Shown one piece after another: positions 8,064 to 16,974 of a stretch of DNA of 64,000 nucleotides (its first letter is position 1; every line of letters starts with the position of its first letter). The translations under genes were made by a program, and so were the position numbers. This DNA is from Pseudomonas cannabina. GTDB lineage: Bacteria; Pseudomonadota; Gammaproteobacteria; Pseudomonadales; Pseudomonadaceae. Location: positions 4,708,501-4,772,500 of the forward strand of contig NZ_FNKU01000001.1 of NCBI RefSeq assembly GCF_900100365.1. The letters are read 5' to 3'. The notes beneath the pieces were generated by a model that saw only the letters and a list, made by a program, of their open reading frames with translations, ran no database searches and was not told the DNA's origin.

Positions 8064-9872
8064 ATGTCCAAGAAGATCTTTGTAACCGACACCATCCTGC
8101 GTGACGCTCACCAATCGTTGCTGGCGACCCGCATGCGCACCGAAGACATGCTGCCGATCTGCGACAAACTCGACAAGGTCGGCTACTGGTCGCTGGAGAT
8201 GTGGGGCGGCGCGACGTTCGACGCCTGTGTGCGTTTTCTCAAGGAGGACCCGTGGGAGCGTCTGCGCCAGCTGCGTGCGGCATTGCCCAACACCCGTTTG
8301 CAGATGCTGCTGCGCGGGCAGAACCTGCTGGGCTATCGGCATTACAGCGATGACGTGGTCAAAGCGTTTGTGGCCAAGGCGGCGGTCAACGGCATCGACG
8401 TGTTCCGGATTTTCGATGCGATGAACGATGTGCGTAACCTGCGGGTTGCCATCGAGGCGGTCAAAGCGGCTGGCAAGCATGCGCAGGGCACCATCGCGTA
8501 CACCACCAGCCCGGTGCACACCATCGAAGCATTCGTCGCGCAGGCCCGGCAAATGGAAGCCATGGGGTGTGACTCGGTGGCAATCAAGGATATGGCCGGT
8601 CTGCTGACGCCCTATGCCACTGGCGAGCTGGTCAAGGCGCTGAAAGCCGAGCAGTCGCTGCCGGTGTTCATTCACTCGCATGACACGGCCGGTCTGGCCG
8701 CGATGTGTCAGCTCAAGGCGATTGAAAGCGGCGCGGATCATATCGACACGGCGATCTCCAGTTTCGCCTGGGGCACCAGCCATCCGGGCACCGAGTCGAT
8801 GGTCGCGGCGCTGAAGGGTAGCGAGTTCGATACCGGCCTGGATCTGGAACTGTTGCAGGAAATCGGTTTGTACTTCTACGCAGTGCGTAAGAAATATCAC
8901 CAGTTCGAGAGCGAATTCACCGCTGTCGATACCCGCGTGCAGGTCAATCAAGTGCCGGGCGGGATGATTTCCAACCTCGCCAATCAGCTCAAGGAGCAGG
9001 GCGCGCTCAATCGCATGAGCGAAGTGCTGGAGGAAATTCCGCGCGTGCGCAAAGACCTGGGGTATCCACCGCTGGTGACGCCGACCTCGCAGATCGTTGG
9101 TACTCAGGCGTTCTTCAATGTGTTGGCGGGTGAGCGCTACAAGACCATCACCAACGAAGTGAAGCTTTATCTGCAAGGCGGGTACGGCAAGGCGCCGGGG
9201 CAGGTCGATGAAACGCTGCGTCGTCAGGCGATTGGTAACGAAGAACTGATCGATGTTCGTCCTGCTGACCTGCTACGGCCGGAGATGACCAAGCTGCGCG
9301 CCGATATTGGTGCGCTGGCCAAATCCGAAGAGGACGTGCTGACTTTTGCGATGTTCCCGGACATTGGCCGCAAGTTTCTGGAAGAGCGCGCTGCCGGTAC
9401 CCTGACGCCGGAAGTGTTGTTGCCGATCCCCGAAGCCGGAAGCGTGGCCAAGGCAGGCGGCGAGGGCGTGCCAACCGAGTTCGTTATCGATGTGCATGGC
9501 GAGACCTACCGGGTGGACATCACCGGCGTGGGCGTCAAGGCCGAGGGCAAGCGCCACTTCTACCTGACCATCGACGGCATGCCGGAAGAAGTGGTGTTCG
9601 AGCCGCTCAACGAATTTGTCGGCGGCGGTGCCAGCAAACGCAAGCAGGCCAGCGCGCCGGGCCATGTCAGCACCACCATGCCGGGTAACATCGTCGACGT
9701 GCTGGTCAAGGAAGGCGATGTGGTCAAGGCCGGGCAGGCCGTGCTGATTACCGAAGCGATGAAGATGGAAACCGAAGTCCAGGCGTCGGTGCCCGGCAAG
9801 GTTGTGGCCATCCACGTCGCCAAGGGCGACCGCGTCAATCCGGGCGAGATACTGGTCGAGATCGACGGCTGA
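8064..9872 (+). CDS. pycB: Pyruvate carboxylase subunit B (carboxyltransferase and biotin carrier; OadA-like)
   Basis: This 602-residue protein has an N-terminal HMGL-like carboxyltransferase barrel (TDTILRDAHQSLLATRM, then a conserved carboxylase region). It ends in a biotinyl domain whose modified lysine is K567 in EAMKMETE. It transfers the carboxyl group from biotin to pyruvate, giving oxaloacetate. It resembles the oxaloacetate decarboxylase alpha chain. However, no membrane beta or gamma decarboxylase subunits are nearby, and the partner is a biotin carboxylase, so the pyruvate carboxylase role is preferred. A terminator follows 34 bp downstream. Confidence 0.93.
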   Translation: MSKKIFVTDTILRDAHQSLLATRMRTEDMLPICDKLDKVGYWSLEMWGGATFDACVRFLKEDPWERLRQLRAALPNTRLQMLLRGQNLLGYRHYSDDVVKAFVAKAAVNGIDVFRIFDAMNDVRNLRVAIEAVKAAGKHAQGTIAYTTSPVHTIEAFVAQARQMEAMGCDSVAIKDMAGLLTPYATGELVKALKAEQSLPVFIHSHDTAGLAAMCQLKAIESGADHIDTAISSFAWGTSHPGTESMVAALKGSEFDTGLDLELLQEIGLYFYAVRKKYHQFESEFTAVDTRVQVNQVPGGMISNLANQLKEQGALNRMSEVLEEIPRVRKDLGYPPLVTPTSQIVGTQAFFNVLAGERYKTITNEVKLYLQGGYGKAPGQVDETLRRQAIGNEELIDVRPADLLRPEMTKLRADIGALAKSEEDVLTFAMFPDIGRKFLEERAAGTLTPEVLLPIPEAGSVAKAGGEGVPTEFVIDVHGETYRVDITGVGVKAEGKRHFYLTIDGMPEEVVFEPLNEFVGGGASKRKQASAPGHVSTTMPGNIVDVLVKEGDVVKAGQAVLITEAMKMETEVQASVPGKVVAIHVAKGDRVNPGEILVEIDG

Positions 9873-9905
9873 TCAGGCGTTTACAACATTCAACTGTTTA
9901 CCTCG

Positions 9906-9933
9906 GGGAAGCACTGGTGGCTTCCCTTTTTTT
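9906..9933 (+). terminator. Rho-independent terminator of pycAB
   Basis: GGGAAGC, loop ACTGGTG, GCTTCCC, then a run of seven T's, just after pycB. Confidence 0.9.
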
Positions 9934-10027
9934 ATTTTGCAGGCGGGTTCAGTCGTAACGACTCTCGTTCCTCACGCTGCAATGGGCATTTCTGGACGCG
10001 CTGCGTCACACGATAGTTGAAATAAGG

Positions 10028-10180
10028 GCTTCTGCCCGGAGGGCGTGGGAGCGGACTTGTCCGCGAAGGGTTGCGAGGCGACCCCAAAACGAGTCGCCTC
10101 GGCTGTGTCTGGTGCACCGCGGCGACAGGTTTTGCTGCCGGTTCCCGGCAGATCGCGGACAAGTCCGCTCCCACACAAGC
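10028..10180. repeat. REP/BIME-type repeat, copy B
   Basis: Two inverted copies of the core (GAGCGGACTTGTCCGCGA and its reverse complement) flank about 80 bp that includes TGCTGCCGGTTCCCGGCA. The CTTCTGCCCGGAGGGCGTGG module is in the opposite orientation to copy A. It lies between the pycAB terminator and the convergent acetyltransferase gene. Confidence 0.8.
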
Positions 10181-10194
10181 CAAGTGGTGTTCCT

Positions 10195-10863
10195 TCATCG
10201 AAACGCTTCAAGCCCTTTGATCTGCTGCCCATCCGCGAAGTTATCCACAGCCAGCCAGCGTTCAAACGCCTTGCGCAATTCAGGCCATTCGCTGTCGAGC
10301 ATCGAGTACCACGCGGTGTCTCTGCTCTGGCCCTTGACCACCATATGCTGGCGGAAGGTGCCTTCGTAGCTGAAACCGAATCGCTCGGCAGCGCGTTTCG
10401 AGCGGGTGTTGTTGGCGTTGCATTTCCATTCCAGGCGGCGATAGCCCAGTGCGAAGGCTTCTTTCGCCAGCAGGTAAATGGCTTCTGTGCCTTTAGGCGT
10501 GCGTTGCATGGCGGCGCTGAATGTCACGTGGCCAATCTCGATCCGGCCATGGGCCGCGACGATCGACATCAGGCTGATGACGCCTTCGGCGTTGCCGGTC
10601 TGTTGATCGACGACTGTGTAAAACCAAGGGTCGGAGGCGGCTTGATGCCCGGTCAGCCACGCATCGAACGCGCTACGTTCGATAAAAGGGCCGTAAGGCA
10701 GATAATTCCAGAGCTTCGGATCAGCATTCGGGCCCTGAAGCACAGCCCACAAATCATCGGCGTGACGCGCGGCATCCAGTTTTTCCAGACGAATGAAGCG
10801 ACCGGTCAGTGTGGTGGTTGTCGGCAATGTGGCGGCTTGCCAGTCCAGCAGAGTGTCAGACAT
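10195..10863 (-). CDS. GNAT N-acetyltransferase, RimJ/RimL type
   Basis: The 222-residue protein has the RimJ/RimL-like GNAT layout. It has an N-terminal FIRLEKLDAARHADDLWAVL strand-helix unit, then GRIEIGHVTFSAAMQRTPKGTEAIYLL and YRRLEWKCNANNTRSKRAAERFGF. The last is the acetyl-CoA binding and C-terminal motif common to this subfamily (N..S..AAE.LGF). It probably acetylates a small molecule or a protein N-terminus; the substrate cannot be told. It is the last gene of a three-gene minus-strand operon (paiB-like, GNAT, GNAT) with 15-bp spacing. The likely control is the divergent MocR regulator, which is broken here. Confidence 0.88.
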   Translation of the reverse strand: MSDTLLDWQAATLPTTTTLTGRFIRLEKLDAARHADDLWAVLQGPNADPKLWNYLPYGPFIERSAFDAWLTGHQAASDPWFYTVVDQQTGNAEGVISLMSIVAAHGRIEIGHVTFSAAMQRTPKGTEAIYLLAKEAFALGYRRLEWKCNANNTRSKRAAERFGFSYEGTFRQHMVVKGQSRDTAWYSMLDSEWPELRKAFERWLAVDNFADGQQIKGLEAFR

Positions 10864-10878
10864 GCATTACTTCCTGTT

Positions 10879-11325
10879 TCAGAGCGCTTTACGAAATTGG
10901 ATGAGGCCCGGTCGCTCGGCAATCCGCTCGTAAAGCTGAATGGCGGTGGCGTTGGTTTCATGCGTCAGCCAATGCACTTTGTCGCAGCCATCAGCCTTGG
11001 CAGCGGCGTAGACAAATTCGATCAGTTGGCGGCCGATACCGGTCCCGCGTTGCTCGGGGTCGACGATCAGGTCTTGCAGGTAACAGGCATTGTTGATGCT
11101 CCAGTTCGAGCGATGGTAAATGAAGTTCACCATGCCCACCGCTTTGCCATCCCGCCAGGCGAGCGCCGAATGAGTCGGCTCGTTCGGGTCGATCAGGCGT
11201 TGCCAGGTCATTTCACTCACGCCTGCGGCCAGTTCGGTCTTGTAGAAATCAAGGTAGGCCAGCCATAGCGGTAACCAGGCGTGCTGGTCGTCGGCAGTGA
11301 CGGGGCGGATGTCGGCACAAGTCAT
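10879..11325 (-). CDS. GNAT family N-acetyltransferase (148 aa)
   Basis: This small single-domain GNAT protein contains the acetyl-CoA pyrophosphate-binding motif DPEQRGTGIGRQLIEF at about residues 90-105. Its C-terminal motif B region reads THETNATAIQLYERIAERPGLIQF. It sits between the other acetyltransferase (15 bp) and the PaiB-like gene (12 bp), so the three are probably co-transcribed. The pairing of a GNAT protein with a PaiB-like protein recalls the Bacillus paiA-paiB locus, where PaiA acetylates polyamines. That function is only a suggestion here. Confidence 0.87.
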   Translation of the reverse strand: MTCADIRPVTADDQHAWLPLWLAYLDFYKTELAAGVSEMTWQRLIDPNEPTHSALAWRDGKAVGMVNFIYHRSNWSINNACYLQDLIVDPEQRGTGIGRQLIEFVYAAAKADGCDKVHWLTHETNATAIQLYERIAERPGLIQFRKAL

Positions 11326-11337
11326 GAAATTCTCCCT

Positions 11338-11961
11338 TCAGCTCATCAAGCGAGCAATTTGCTGGTCATTCAACTCCGCGCTGGCAGCGAGGCCATCGCG
11401 CACCCCGGCGATGTCCCGGGCATCGCGGTTCTGGCTGAGTTTGCGTTTGCCTTGCAGGCGTTGCACGGGCAGGGCAAACCCGACAATCGCGCCCAGCATG
11501 CTGGCGATGTAATCCGCAGGTGCATCGTTGATGGACCACGGCTGAGCGCGGCCCGACTCGTGCCGATCTGTCAGCTCGCCGACCAGGCGGTGCAATCGCT
11601 CTGGGTCAGTAAAGCATTCAGCGTCGCCATAGGCATGCACGGCCAGGTAATTCCAGGTGGGCACGACCTTGCCGTGCTCCGCCTTGCTCGGGTAGTAAGC
11701 GGGGCTTATGTAAGTATCGGCGCCGGGAAAGATCACCATGGCCTCGACGCCCGCGTTCAACTGCTGCACCTGCGGATTGGCCTTGGCCAGGTGCCCGTAC
11801 AACGTGCCAAACGCGCCTTGATCAGGGCGCAATAGCAGCGGCAGATGAGTCGCCTGCAGACCGTCTTCGCCATGGGTGACCAGAATGGCCAGCCGTGTCT
11901 GCTCGATTTGCTCGTGCAGGCGAGGGGTGTCGTTGTCTTTGAAGGCGGCGGGCGTGTACAT
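11338..11961 (-). CDS. PaiB-like FMN-binding protein (negative transcriptional regulator family)
   Basis: The start is taken at the ATG at 11961, giving MYTPAAFKDND and 207 residues, the usual family length. The upstream extension of the open frame to 12114 overlaps the divergent gene and looks non-coding. Family features are YTPAAF at the N-terminus, ATHLPLLL, the split-barrel FMN-binding core, FPGADTYISPAYYPSK, VPTWNYLAVHAYG and GFALPVQRLQGKRKLSQN. In Bacillus, PaiB acts with PaiA as a repressor. In other bacteria the family may be flavoenzymes. It heads an operon with two acetyltransferases. Confidence 0.9.
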   Translation of the reverse strand: MYTPAAFKDNDTPRLHEQIEQTRLAILVTHGEDGLQATHLPLLLRPDQGAFGTLYGHLAKANPQVQQLNAGVEAMVIFPGADTYISPAYYPSKAEHGKVVPTWNYLAVHAYGDAECFTDPERLHRLVGELTDRHESGRAQPWSINDAPADYIASMLGAIVGFALPVQRLQGKRKLSQNRDARDIAGVRDGLAASAELNDQQIARLMS

Positions 11962-11996
11962 GGCGGTTTCCCTGAGTGAGTGACGAAAGCCTAAGC

Positions 11997-12048
11997 GGTC
12001 CATTGGTCTGTTGTAAGATCCATTTCTGACAGATTCCGTAGGACCAAT
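11997..12048. promoter_or_regulatory. Repeated GGTC/GACC motifs in the paiB-mocR intergenic region
   Basis: GGTCCATTGGTC (11997-12008) contains a direct repeat of GGTC. ATTGGTC is inverted as GACCAAT at 12042-12048, four bases before the regulator start. MocR-family regulators typically bind repeated motifs in such divergent promoters. An operator role is inferred. Confidence 0.4.
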
Positions 12049-12051
12049 AGC

Positions 12052-13610
12052 ATGTCCACCGACCTCTCCGCGTTTCCGTCCACGCTCACCGGTATTGAAC
12101 TGGACCCGCGTCACGGGTTGAGCAAGCAGCTTTACCAGATTCTGCGCCAGCAGATTCTCGACGGCAGTCTGGGCGGGGGAATTCGGCTGCCGGCCAGTCG
12201 GGATCTAGCCCGATCATTGGGGATATCCCGCAACAGCGTGATGCGTGCCTACGAGCAGCTGTACGCCGAAGGCTTCGTCGAGGGGCGGATCGGCGATGGC
12301 ACTTATGTCGTACAGCTTTCCGGCGCTGGTGCCAGGCTTCGGCCTGCTGCTAGCGAAAAACTATCCACCAAGTTACCCACAGCTTTGCACACAGGGTTAT
12401 GCACAGCTTTGTCCACAGATACGGCCGAAATCCCCTTGAAGTCGTCCGTTGGAGTTATCCACAGCCCGACGCTGAAATTGCTCGAGAAGCATCATTTACA
12501 AGCGCCACCGAGTGACGCCCCCAAGGCCTTCCGGGTAGGCGTTCCGGCATTCGATCTTTTTCCATTCGCCTTATGGGGCAAGCTGTATGCGGCTTTTTGG
12601 CGCAAGCCCGATCTCGGTCAGCTGGGTTATGGCGCTGCGGCGGGAGAATGGCGCTTGCGAGAGCTGATCGCGGTTTATCTTCGTTCAGCGCGGGGTCTGC
12701 ACTGTACGGCTGAGCAAATTGTGATCACCAATGGTGCGCAGCATGCAATCAGCCTTTGTGCACAGTTGCTGTTGACGCCGGGCCAGGGCGTTGCGCTCGA
12801 GAATCCAGGCTATCGCGCTGCCGGGCATGCGTTCGCAATGGCGGGCGGCCGGTTGCAGGGGATCGCGGTGGACAGCGAGGGCATGCGCTGTGTCGATCTG
12901 GAGCAGGCCGATTGCCAACTGGCGTATGTCACACCTTCGCATCAGTACCCGACCGGGGCGGTGATGAGCCTGGCGCGGCGCCTGGAATTGCTGGCCTGGG
13001 CGCGGAAACATCAAGGCTGGATCATCGAAGACGATTACGACGGCGAGTACCGCTACAGCGGCTCGCCGCTGGCACCTCTGGCCGCGCTCGATCAGGACGG
13101 TCGCGTGGTTTACATCGGCACGTTCGGCAAGATCGCCTTTCCTGGCGCCTCGGCTATATGGTGTTGCCGAACGCGTTGGTGCAGCCGTTCAGCCAGCGTA
13201 AGGCGGTCGACATCCGCCACACGGAAATCGGTGTGCAGGCGGTTATGGCGCAGTTTATCGCTCTGGGGCATTTTCAGCGGCATATCCGCCGCATGCGGCG
13301 TGCAGCCCAGAGCCGCCGGAATGCGCTGTACGCGGGCTGGCCCGAGGGTATTCCAGGCTGTGCGGTAATGCCCAAAGGCGTCGCGGGGCTGCATGTGGTC
13401 GTCAAGGTCGACAGCGTGGCACGTGAGGCCGAGCTGATTGCCAAAGCCAGAAGCGTGGGTGTCGAAATGAACGCGCTGAGTGATTACTGGCTGCCCGATT
13501 CCAGCGAGCCTGTGGATAACCGTGCCGGGCTGGTGCTGGGATTTGCCGCCGTGCCGGAGGCAACCATTGCAGATGCGCTGAACAGGCTGCGCGAGGCTTG
13601 GTCGGAGTAG
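12052..13610 (+). pseudogene. MocR-type regulator (GntR HTH plus aminotransferase-like domain), frameshifted
   Basis: The first frame (from ATG 12052) encodes a GntR winged HTH (about residues 20-85, PASRDLARSLGISRNSVMRAYEQL). A linker and most of an aminotransferase fold I domain follow, including the PLP-lysine region GTFGKIAFPG. At about 13144 the reading passes into the preceding frame. That frame continues RLGYMVLPNALVQPFSQRKAVD and finishes properly at 13610. Family proteins read FPGLRLGYMVLP here. The observed sequence is explained by loss of 4 bp (CTGC) within CCTGGC/GCCTCGG. The gene is probably inactive unless this is a sequencing error. An intact regulator would control the divergent paiB-GNAT-GNAT operon. 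The linker contains an unusual 12-bp tandem repeat (see 12361-12420). Confidence 0.85.
12361..12463. repeat. 12-bp degenerate tandem repeat made of DnaA-box-like units
   Basis: Five units start at 12361, 12373, 12385, 12397 and 12409, an exact 12-bp period: CTATCCACC, TTACCCACA, TTGCACACA, TTATGCACA and TTGTCCACA, each followed by three bases. A consensus DnaA box TTATCCACA follows at 12455-12463. In protein the units read LSTK-LPTA-LHTG-LCTA-LSTD, in the linker between the HTH and aminotransferase domains. The repeat is directly visible. A DnaA-binding role is only a possibility. Confidence 0.7.
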
Positions 13611-13662
13611 TCGGTCGGCACGCGTATAATCGGCTTTTTGGCTACCTGTCTTCGAGAGACCT

Positions 13663-14874
13663 ATGAACACTTCTCTGTCTGCAACACCCGGACGCAAGTT
13701 CGGCGCGCCACTGGCTGCGCTGTTTCTGCTGTTGATGGGCGCACAGTTTCTGCTGCTCAGCGTTGGGATTCGCCAAGTGATGCTGTGGATCGTCGGCGCA
13801 GCGCTGGGTGTGACGCTGTATCACGCCGCGTTCGGCTTCACCTCGGCGTGGCGAGTGTTCATTCGTGAACGACGCGGCGCGGGCTTGCGGGCGCAAATGG
13901 TCATGCTGGCGGTGGCGGTCGTACTGTTTTTCCCGGCACTGGGGGCGGGCACGCTGTTTGGTCAACCGGTGACCGGGCTGGTCGCACCGGTCGGCATTTC
14001 GGTGGTCGTCGGCGCGTTCATCTTCGGCATCGGCATGCAACTGGGAGGTGGTTGTGCGTCGGGCACACTGTTCACTGCCGGTGGCGGTAATGCACGGATG
14101 CTGGTCACGCTGCTGTTTTTCATCCTCGGCTCGCTGATCGCCACGCACCACGTGGACTGGTGGTTTGCGCTGCCTGCGTTTGCGCCCGTTTCAGTGGTCA
14201 AGAGCTTCGGCGTGTTGCCTGCATTGATCGTGAACCTGGCGCTGTTTGCCTTGATTGCGTTGATCACCGTCAAGCTGGAAAAACGTCGTCATGGCCAGCT
14301 TGAAGCGCCGGTGAGCTCCGAGCATCGCGGCCTGCGCCGGGTGCTGCGCGGGCCGTGGGTGTTGGTCTGGGGCGCGGTGGCGCTGGCGGTGCTGAACTAC
14401 GCGACGCTGGCGCTGGCCGGACGGCCGTGGGGCATCACCTCGGCGTTCGCTCTGTGGGGCGCGAAAGCGGCGAGCAGCCTGGGTGTCGACGTCGGCAGCT
14501 GGGTGTTCTGGCAGAGCGCCGCGAATGCCAAGGCGCTGGCGGCACCGGTGTGGCAAGACATCACCAGCGTGATGGACATCGGTATCATGCTCGGTGCCTT
14601 GTTGGCGGCAGGATTGGCTGGACGTTTCGCGCCGAGTCTGGATATCCCGACGCGTTCGCTGGTGGCTGCGGTCATCGGTGGTCTGCTGTTGGGTTACGGC
14701 TCGCGACTGGCTTACGGCTGCAACATCGGCGCGTATTTCAGCGGGATCGCCTCCGGCAGTCTGCACGGCTGGCTGTGGCTGGTCGCGGCGTACATAGGCA
14801 ACGTGGTCGGCGTCAGGCTGCGTCCGATATTCTTTACCGGCGAGCGCCCGCAAGTGGCGTTGAGCAGCTGCTGA
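13663..14874 (+). CDS. YeeE/YedE family inner-membrane transporter
   Basis: The 403-residue, highly hydrophobic protein has about ten membrane segments. It carries two copies of the family's cysteine-containing signature: GIGMQLGGGCASGTLFTAGGG (about residues 122-142) and GYGSRLAYGCNIGAYFSGIASG (about 346-367). YeeE/YedE proteins import thiosulfate or related sulfur compounds through such pore cysteines, so sulfur-compound uptake is the likely role. The ribosome-binding sequence GAGAGA precedes the ATG, and a TATAAT box is at 13625-13630. It is transcribed alone or together with the downstream bestrophin-like gene. Confidence 0.88.
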   Translation: MNTSLSATPGRKFGAPLAALFLLLMGAQFLLLSVGIRQVMLWIVGAALGVTLYHAAFGFTSAWRVFIRERRGAGLRAQMVMLAVAVVLFFPALGAGTLFGQPVTGLVAPVGISVVVGAFIFGIGMQLGGGCASGTLFTAGGGNARMLVTLLFFILGSLIATHHVDWWFALPAFAPVSVVKSFGVLPALIVNLALFALIALITVKLEKRRHGQLEAPVSSEHRGLRRVLRGPWVLVWGAVALAVLNYATLALAGRPWGITSAFALWGAKAASSLGVDVGSWVFWQSAANAKALAAPVWQDITSVMDIGIMLGALLAAGLAGRFAPSLDIPTRSLVAAVIGGLLLGYGSRLAYGCNIGAYFSGIASGSLHGWLWLVAAYIGNVVGVRLRPIFFTGERPQVALSSC

Positions 14875-14991
14875 AAGCGTCGAAACCCCCGAGATTAAGC
14901 GGTCGTCTGCGAACCATCTGCCGCATTGGCATTCAAAGCCTGTGCAGTAGCGTCCGCATGCGGTTCGCTTATTCATCCGAGGGGTATTCCT

Positions 14992-15879
14992 TTGCAGCAG
15001 ACGATCATTTCGAAAATCCGTTTTCTCGGCAAGACCATCGGTTACGTGGGTTGGTCGCTTTTCTGGTTGCTGATCTGGGACGTAATCGTCACCGTCGACT
15101 TCATGCTCTTTCTGGATCGCAAGATCAACCTGCCGTCGTTACCGCTGACATTGCTCGGTTCGGCATTGGTCGTGCTGACCAGCTTTCGCAACTCCAGTGC
15201 CTACAATCGTTGGTGGGAGGCGCGCACGTTGTGGGGCGCAATGGTCAACAGCTCACGCAGTTTCGCTCGCCAGGTACTGACGCTGGTCGAGGATGACGAC
15301 GGCATCAACCCGGTCAAAGCTGTTTTGTTGCGTCGCCACGTGGCCTACGTGAAATGCCTGTCTGCGCACTTGAAGGGCACTGAGTGCGGAGAAGAGATTC
15401 AGATGCTGATTCCTCGCGAAGAATTCGAGCGTCGTCACGACACCAACAACTTCCCTAACGACCTGCTCAACACGTCGGCGGCGCTGTTGGCCAAGGAATA
15501 CCAGGCGGGGCGTCTGGACAGCATTCGGCTGGCGCGTCTGGAATCGACCATGGTCGACATCTCCAATTGCCAGGGCGGTATGGAGCGGATTGCCAATACG
15601 CCGTTGCCTTATCCGTATGTGGCGTTCCCGAGGCTGTTCATCACGCTGTTCTGTTTGATAGTGCCGATTGGTCTGGTGGAAACCCTTGGCTGGTTCACGC
15701 CGCTGGCCTCCACCGTAGTGGGTTTCATGCTGTTGGCGATCGAGAAGATCGGCACCGATTTGCAAAGTCCGTTTCGGGCCAGCGAGCATGTGATTCAGAT
15801 GAATGCATTGTGCAACAACATCGAGCGCAATCTGGATTCGATGCTCAGGGGCGCACAGGAGGAATGCAAGGCTTCGTAA
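14992..15879 (+). CDS. Bestrophin-like chloride channel family protein (UPF0187)
   Basis: The 295-residue protein has paired membrane segments near the N-terminus (TIGYVGWSLFWLLIWDVIVTV and LPLTLLGSALVVLTSF). It contains the conserved SSAYNRWWEARTLWGAMVN region, and a second membrane pair around ITLFCLIVPIGLVETLGW and FTPLASTVVGFMLLAIEKIG. The latter is followed by DLQSPF, typical of bacterial bestrophins, which form pentameric anion or cation channels. The TTG at 14992 is preferred because GAGGGG precedes it at proper spacing; the open frame extends to 14926. The ion selectivity of bacterial members varies and cannot be judged here. Confidence 0.85.
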   Translation: MQQTIISKIRFLGKTIGYVGWSLFWLLIWDVIVTVDFMLFLDRKINLPSLPLTLLGSALVVLTSFRNSSAYNRWWEARTLWGAMVNSSRSFARQVLTLVEDDDGINPVKAVLLRRHVAYVKCLSAHLKGTECGEEIQMLIPREEFERRHDTNNFPNDLLNTSAALLAKEYQAGRLDSIRLARLESTMVDISNCQGGMERIANTPLPYPYVAFPRLFITLFCLIVPIGLVETLGWFTPLASTVVGFMLLAIEKIGTDLQSPFRASEHVIQMNALCNNIERNLDSMLRGAQEECKAS

Positions 15880-15940
15880 GGAAAACGAGGCGTGTCGCGT
15901 GTGCGGGACGCCTCGGATAGAGCAGGGGAATTACAGTGGC

Positions 15941-16945
15941 TTAACGCAGCTCGCCACACAGGTCCAGCTCGACCAGCCGCCGGACTTCTTCCGTCGTCAG
16001 ACCGGCACCCAGCAGCGTGTGCAGTTTGCCAAGTGCCGCCTCGCGGGTCATGCCGCCACCGGAAAGCACGCCTGCACTGCGCAGGCGGCTACCGGCTTCG
16101 TACACGTCCAGCTCGACACCGCCTTCATGGCATTGAGTGATCGCGACCACGCAGACACCGCGCGCCCGGGCGTTTTCCAGGCTGGCGATAAAGTGCGGGT
16201 CATCACTCGGGCCAGTACCGCTGCCGAGGCACTCCAGCACCAGCCCTTGAATGCCGCTGGCGATCAGACCGTCGAGTTGAGCGGCGCCGATACCCGGAAA
16301 CAGGGGCAATACAGCGACCTGCGCCAGGCTTTTCGGCTGACGGTAATTCAGCGCATCGGGCAGCGATACCGCCGCGTGACCGCCACGCGAGCGTTGCAGT
16401 GGCGCAAACGGTTGACGCCCGAAACTGCGAATTTTTGCGCAGCGGACCGGGGTCATCAGCTGGCCGTGGAAATACAGCTGCACACCCGATACCAGGCCGG
16501 AGCCCAGCGCGAGCAGAGCACCGTTGACGTTTTCCCAGGCATCGCTGTCTTGCACGCCCGCGGGCAGCATCGAACCGGTGAACACCACCGGTGCGCTGAA
16601 GCCCAGCAACTGGAAGCACATGGCAGCAGCGCTGTAGGCGAGGGTGTCAGTGCCATGCAACACCAGCACGGCGTCGCAGCCATCGACATCCACCGCCTCG
16701 ATCACCGCCTCGCGCAAGCGCAGCCAGTAAGCGGGGGTCATGTTGGCGCTGTCGATCAGCGGTGACATCTCGCGAAAACGCCACTCGGGCACCACCAGTT
16801 CCGGGTGCTCGGCCAGTTGCCCGGTCATTCGCGCCTCGAAACCCGAAGCAGGCGCCAGGCCGTTGGCGCTGGCCTGCATGCCGATGGTGCCGCCGGTGTA
16901 TAGAACCATGACTCGCTGAGCGGGTTGATGTGCATCATGAGTCAT
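15941..16945 (-). CDS. ansA: L-asparaginase (AnsA-like)
   Basis: The 334-residue enzyme hydrolyses asparagine to aspartate and ammonia. The first catalytic threonine motif TGGTIGM is at residues 16-22, and the second motif VLVLHGTDTLAYSA contains the Thr-Asp pair. There is no signal peptide, so it is cytoplasmic. The next upstream gene on the same strand encodes an AGCS amino-acid:sodium symporter (29 bp apart), and aspartase lies beyond. This arrangement suggests uptake of an amino acid, deamidation to aspartate, and deamination to fumarate. Confidence 0.92.
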   Translation of the reverse strand: MTHDAHQPAQRVMVLYTGGTIGMQASANGLAPASGFEARMTGQLAEHPELVVPEWRFREMSPLIDSANMTPAYWLRLREAVIEAVDVDGCDAVLVLHGTDTLAYSAAAMCFQLLGFSAPVVFTGSMLPAGVQDSDAWENVNGALLALGSGLVSGVQLYFHGQLMTPVRCAKIRSFGRQPFAPLQRSRGGHAAVSLPDALNYRQPKSLAQVAVLPLFPGIGAAQLDGLIASGIQGLVLECLGSGTGPSDDPHFIASLENARARGVCVVAITQCHEGGVELDVYEAGSRLRSAGVLSGGGMTREAALGKLHTLLGAGLTTEEVRRLVELDLCGELR

Positions 16946-16974
16946 GGCTGTTCTCCGGCGTAATGTCGCGTGGG

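Noticed and set aside
7977..9176. 399-aa minus-strand ORF opposite pycB
   Set aside because: Shadow of a clear carboxyltransferase gene; His/Gln/Asp-rich composition is typical of antisense frames in GC-rich DNA.
10045..11268. 407-aa plus-strand ORF
   Set aside because: It begins in BIME copy B and covers two acetyltransferase genes antisense; no domain is visible.
12361..12463. Replication origin suggested by DnaA-box-like cluster
   Set aside because: The repeats are in a coding linker, no AT-rich unwinding region or dnaA/dnaN genes lie nearby, and only one unit matches the consensus exactly.
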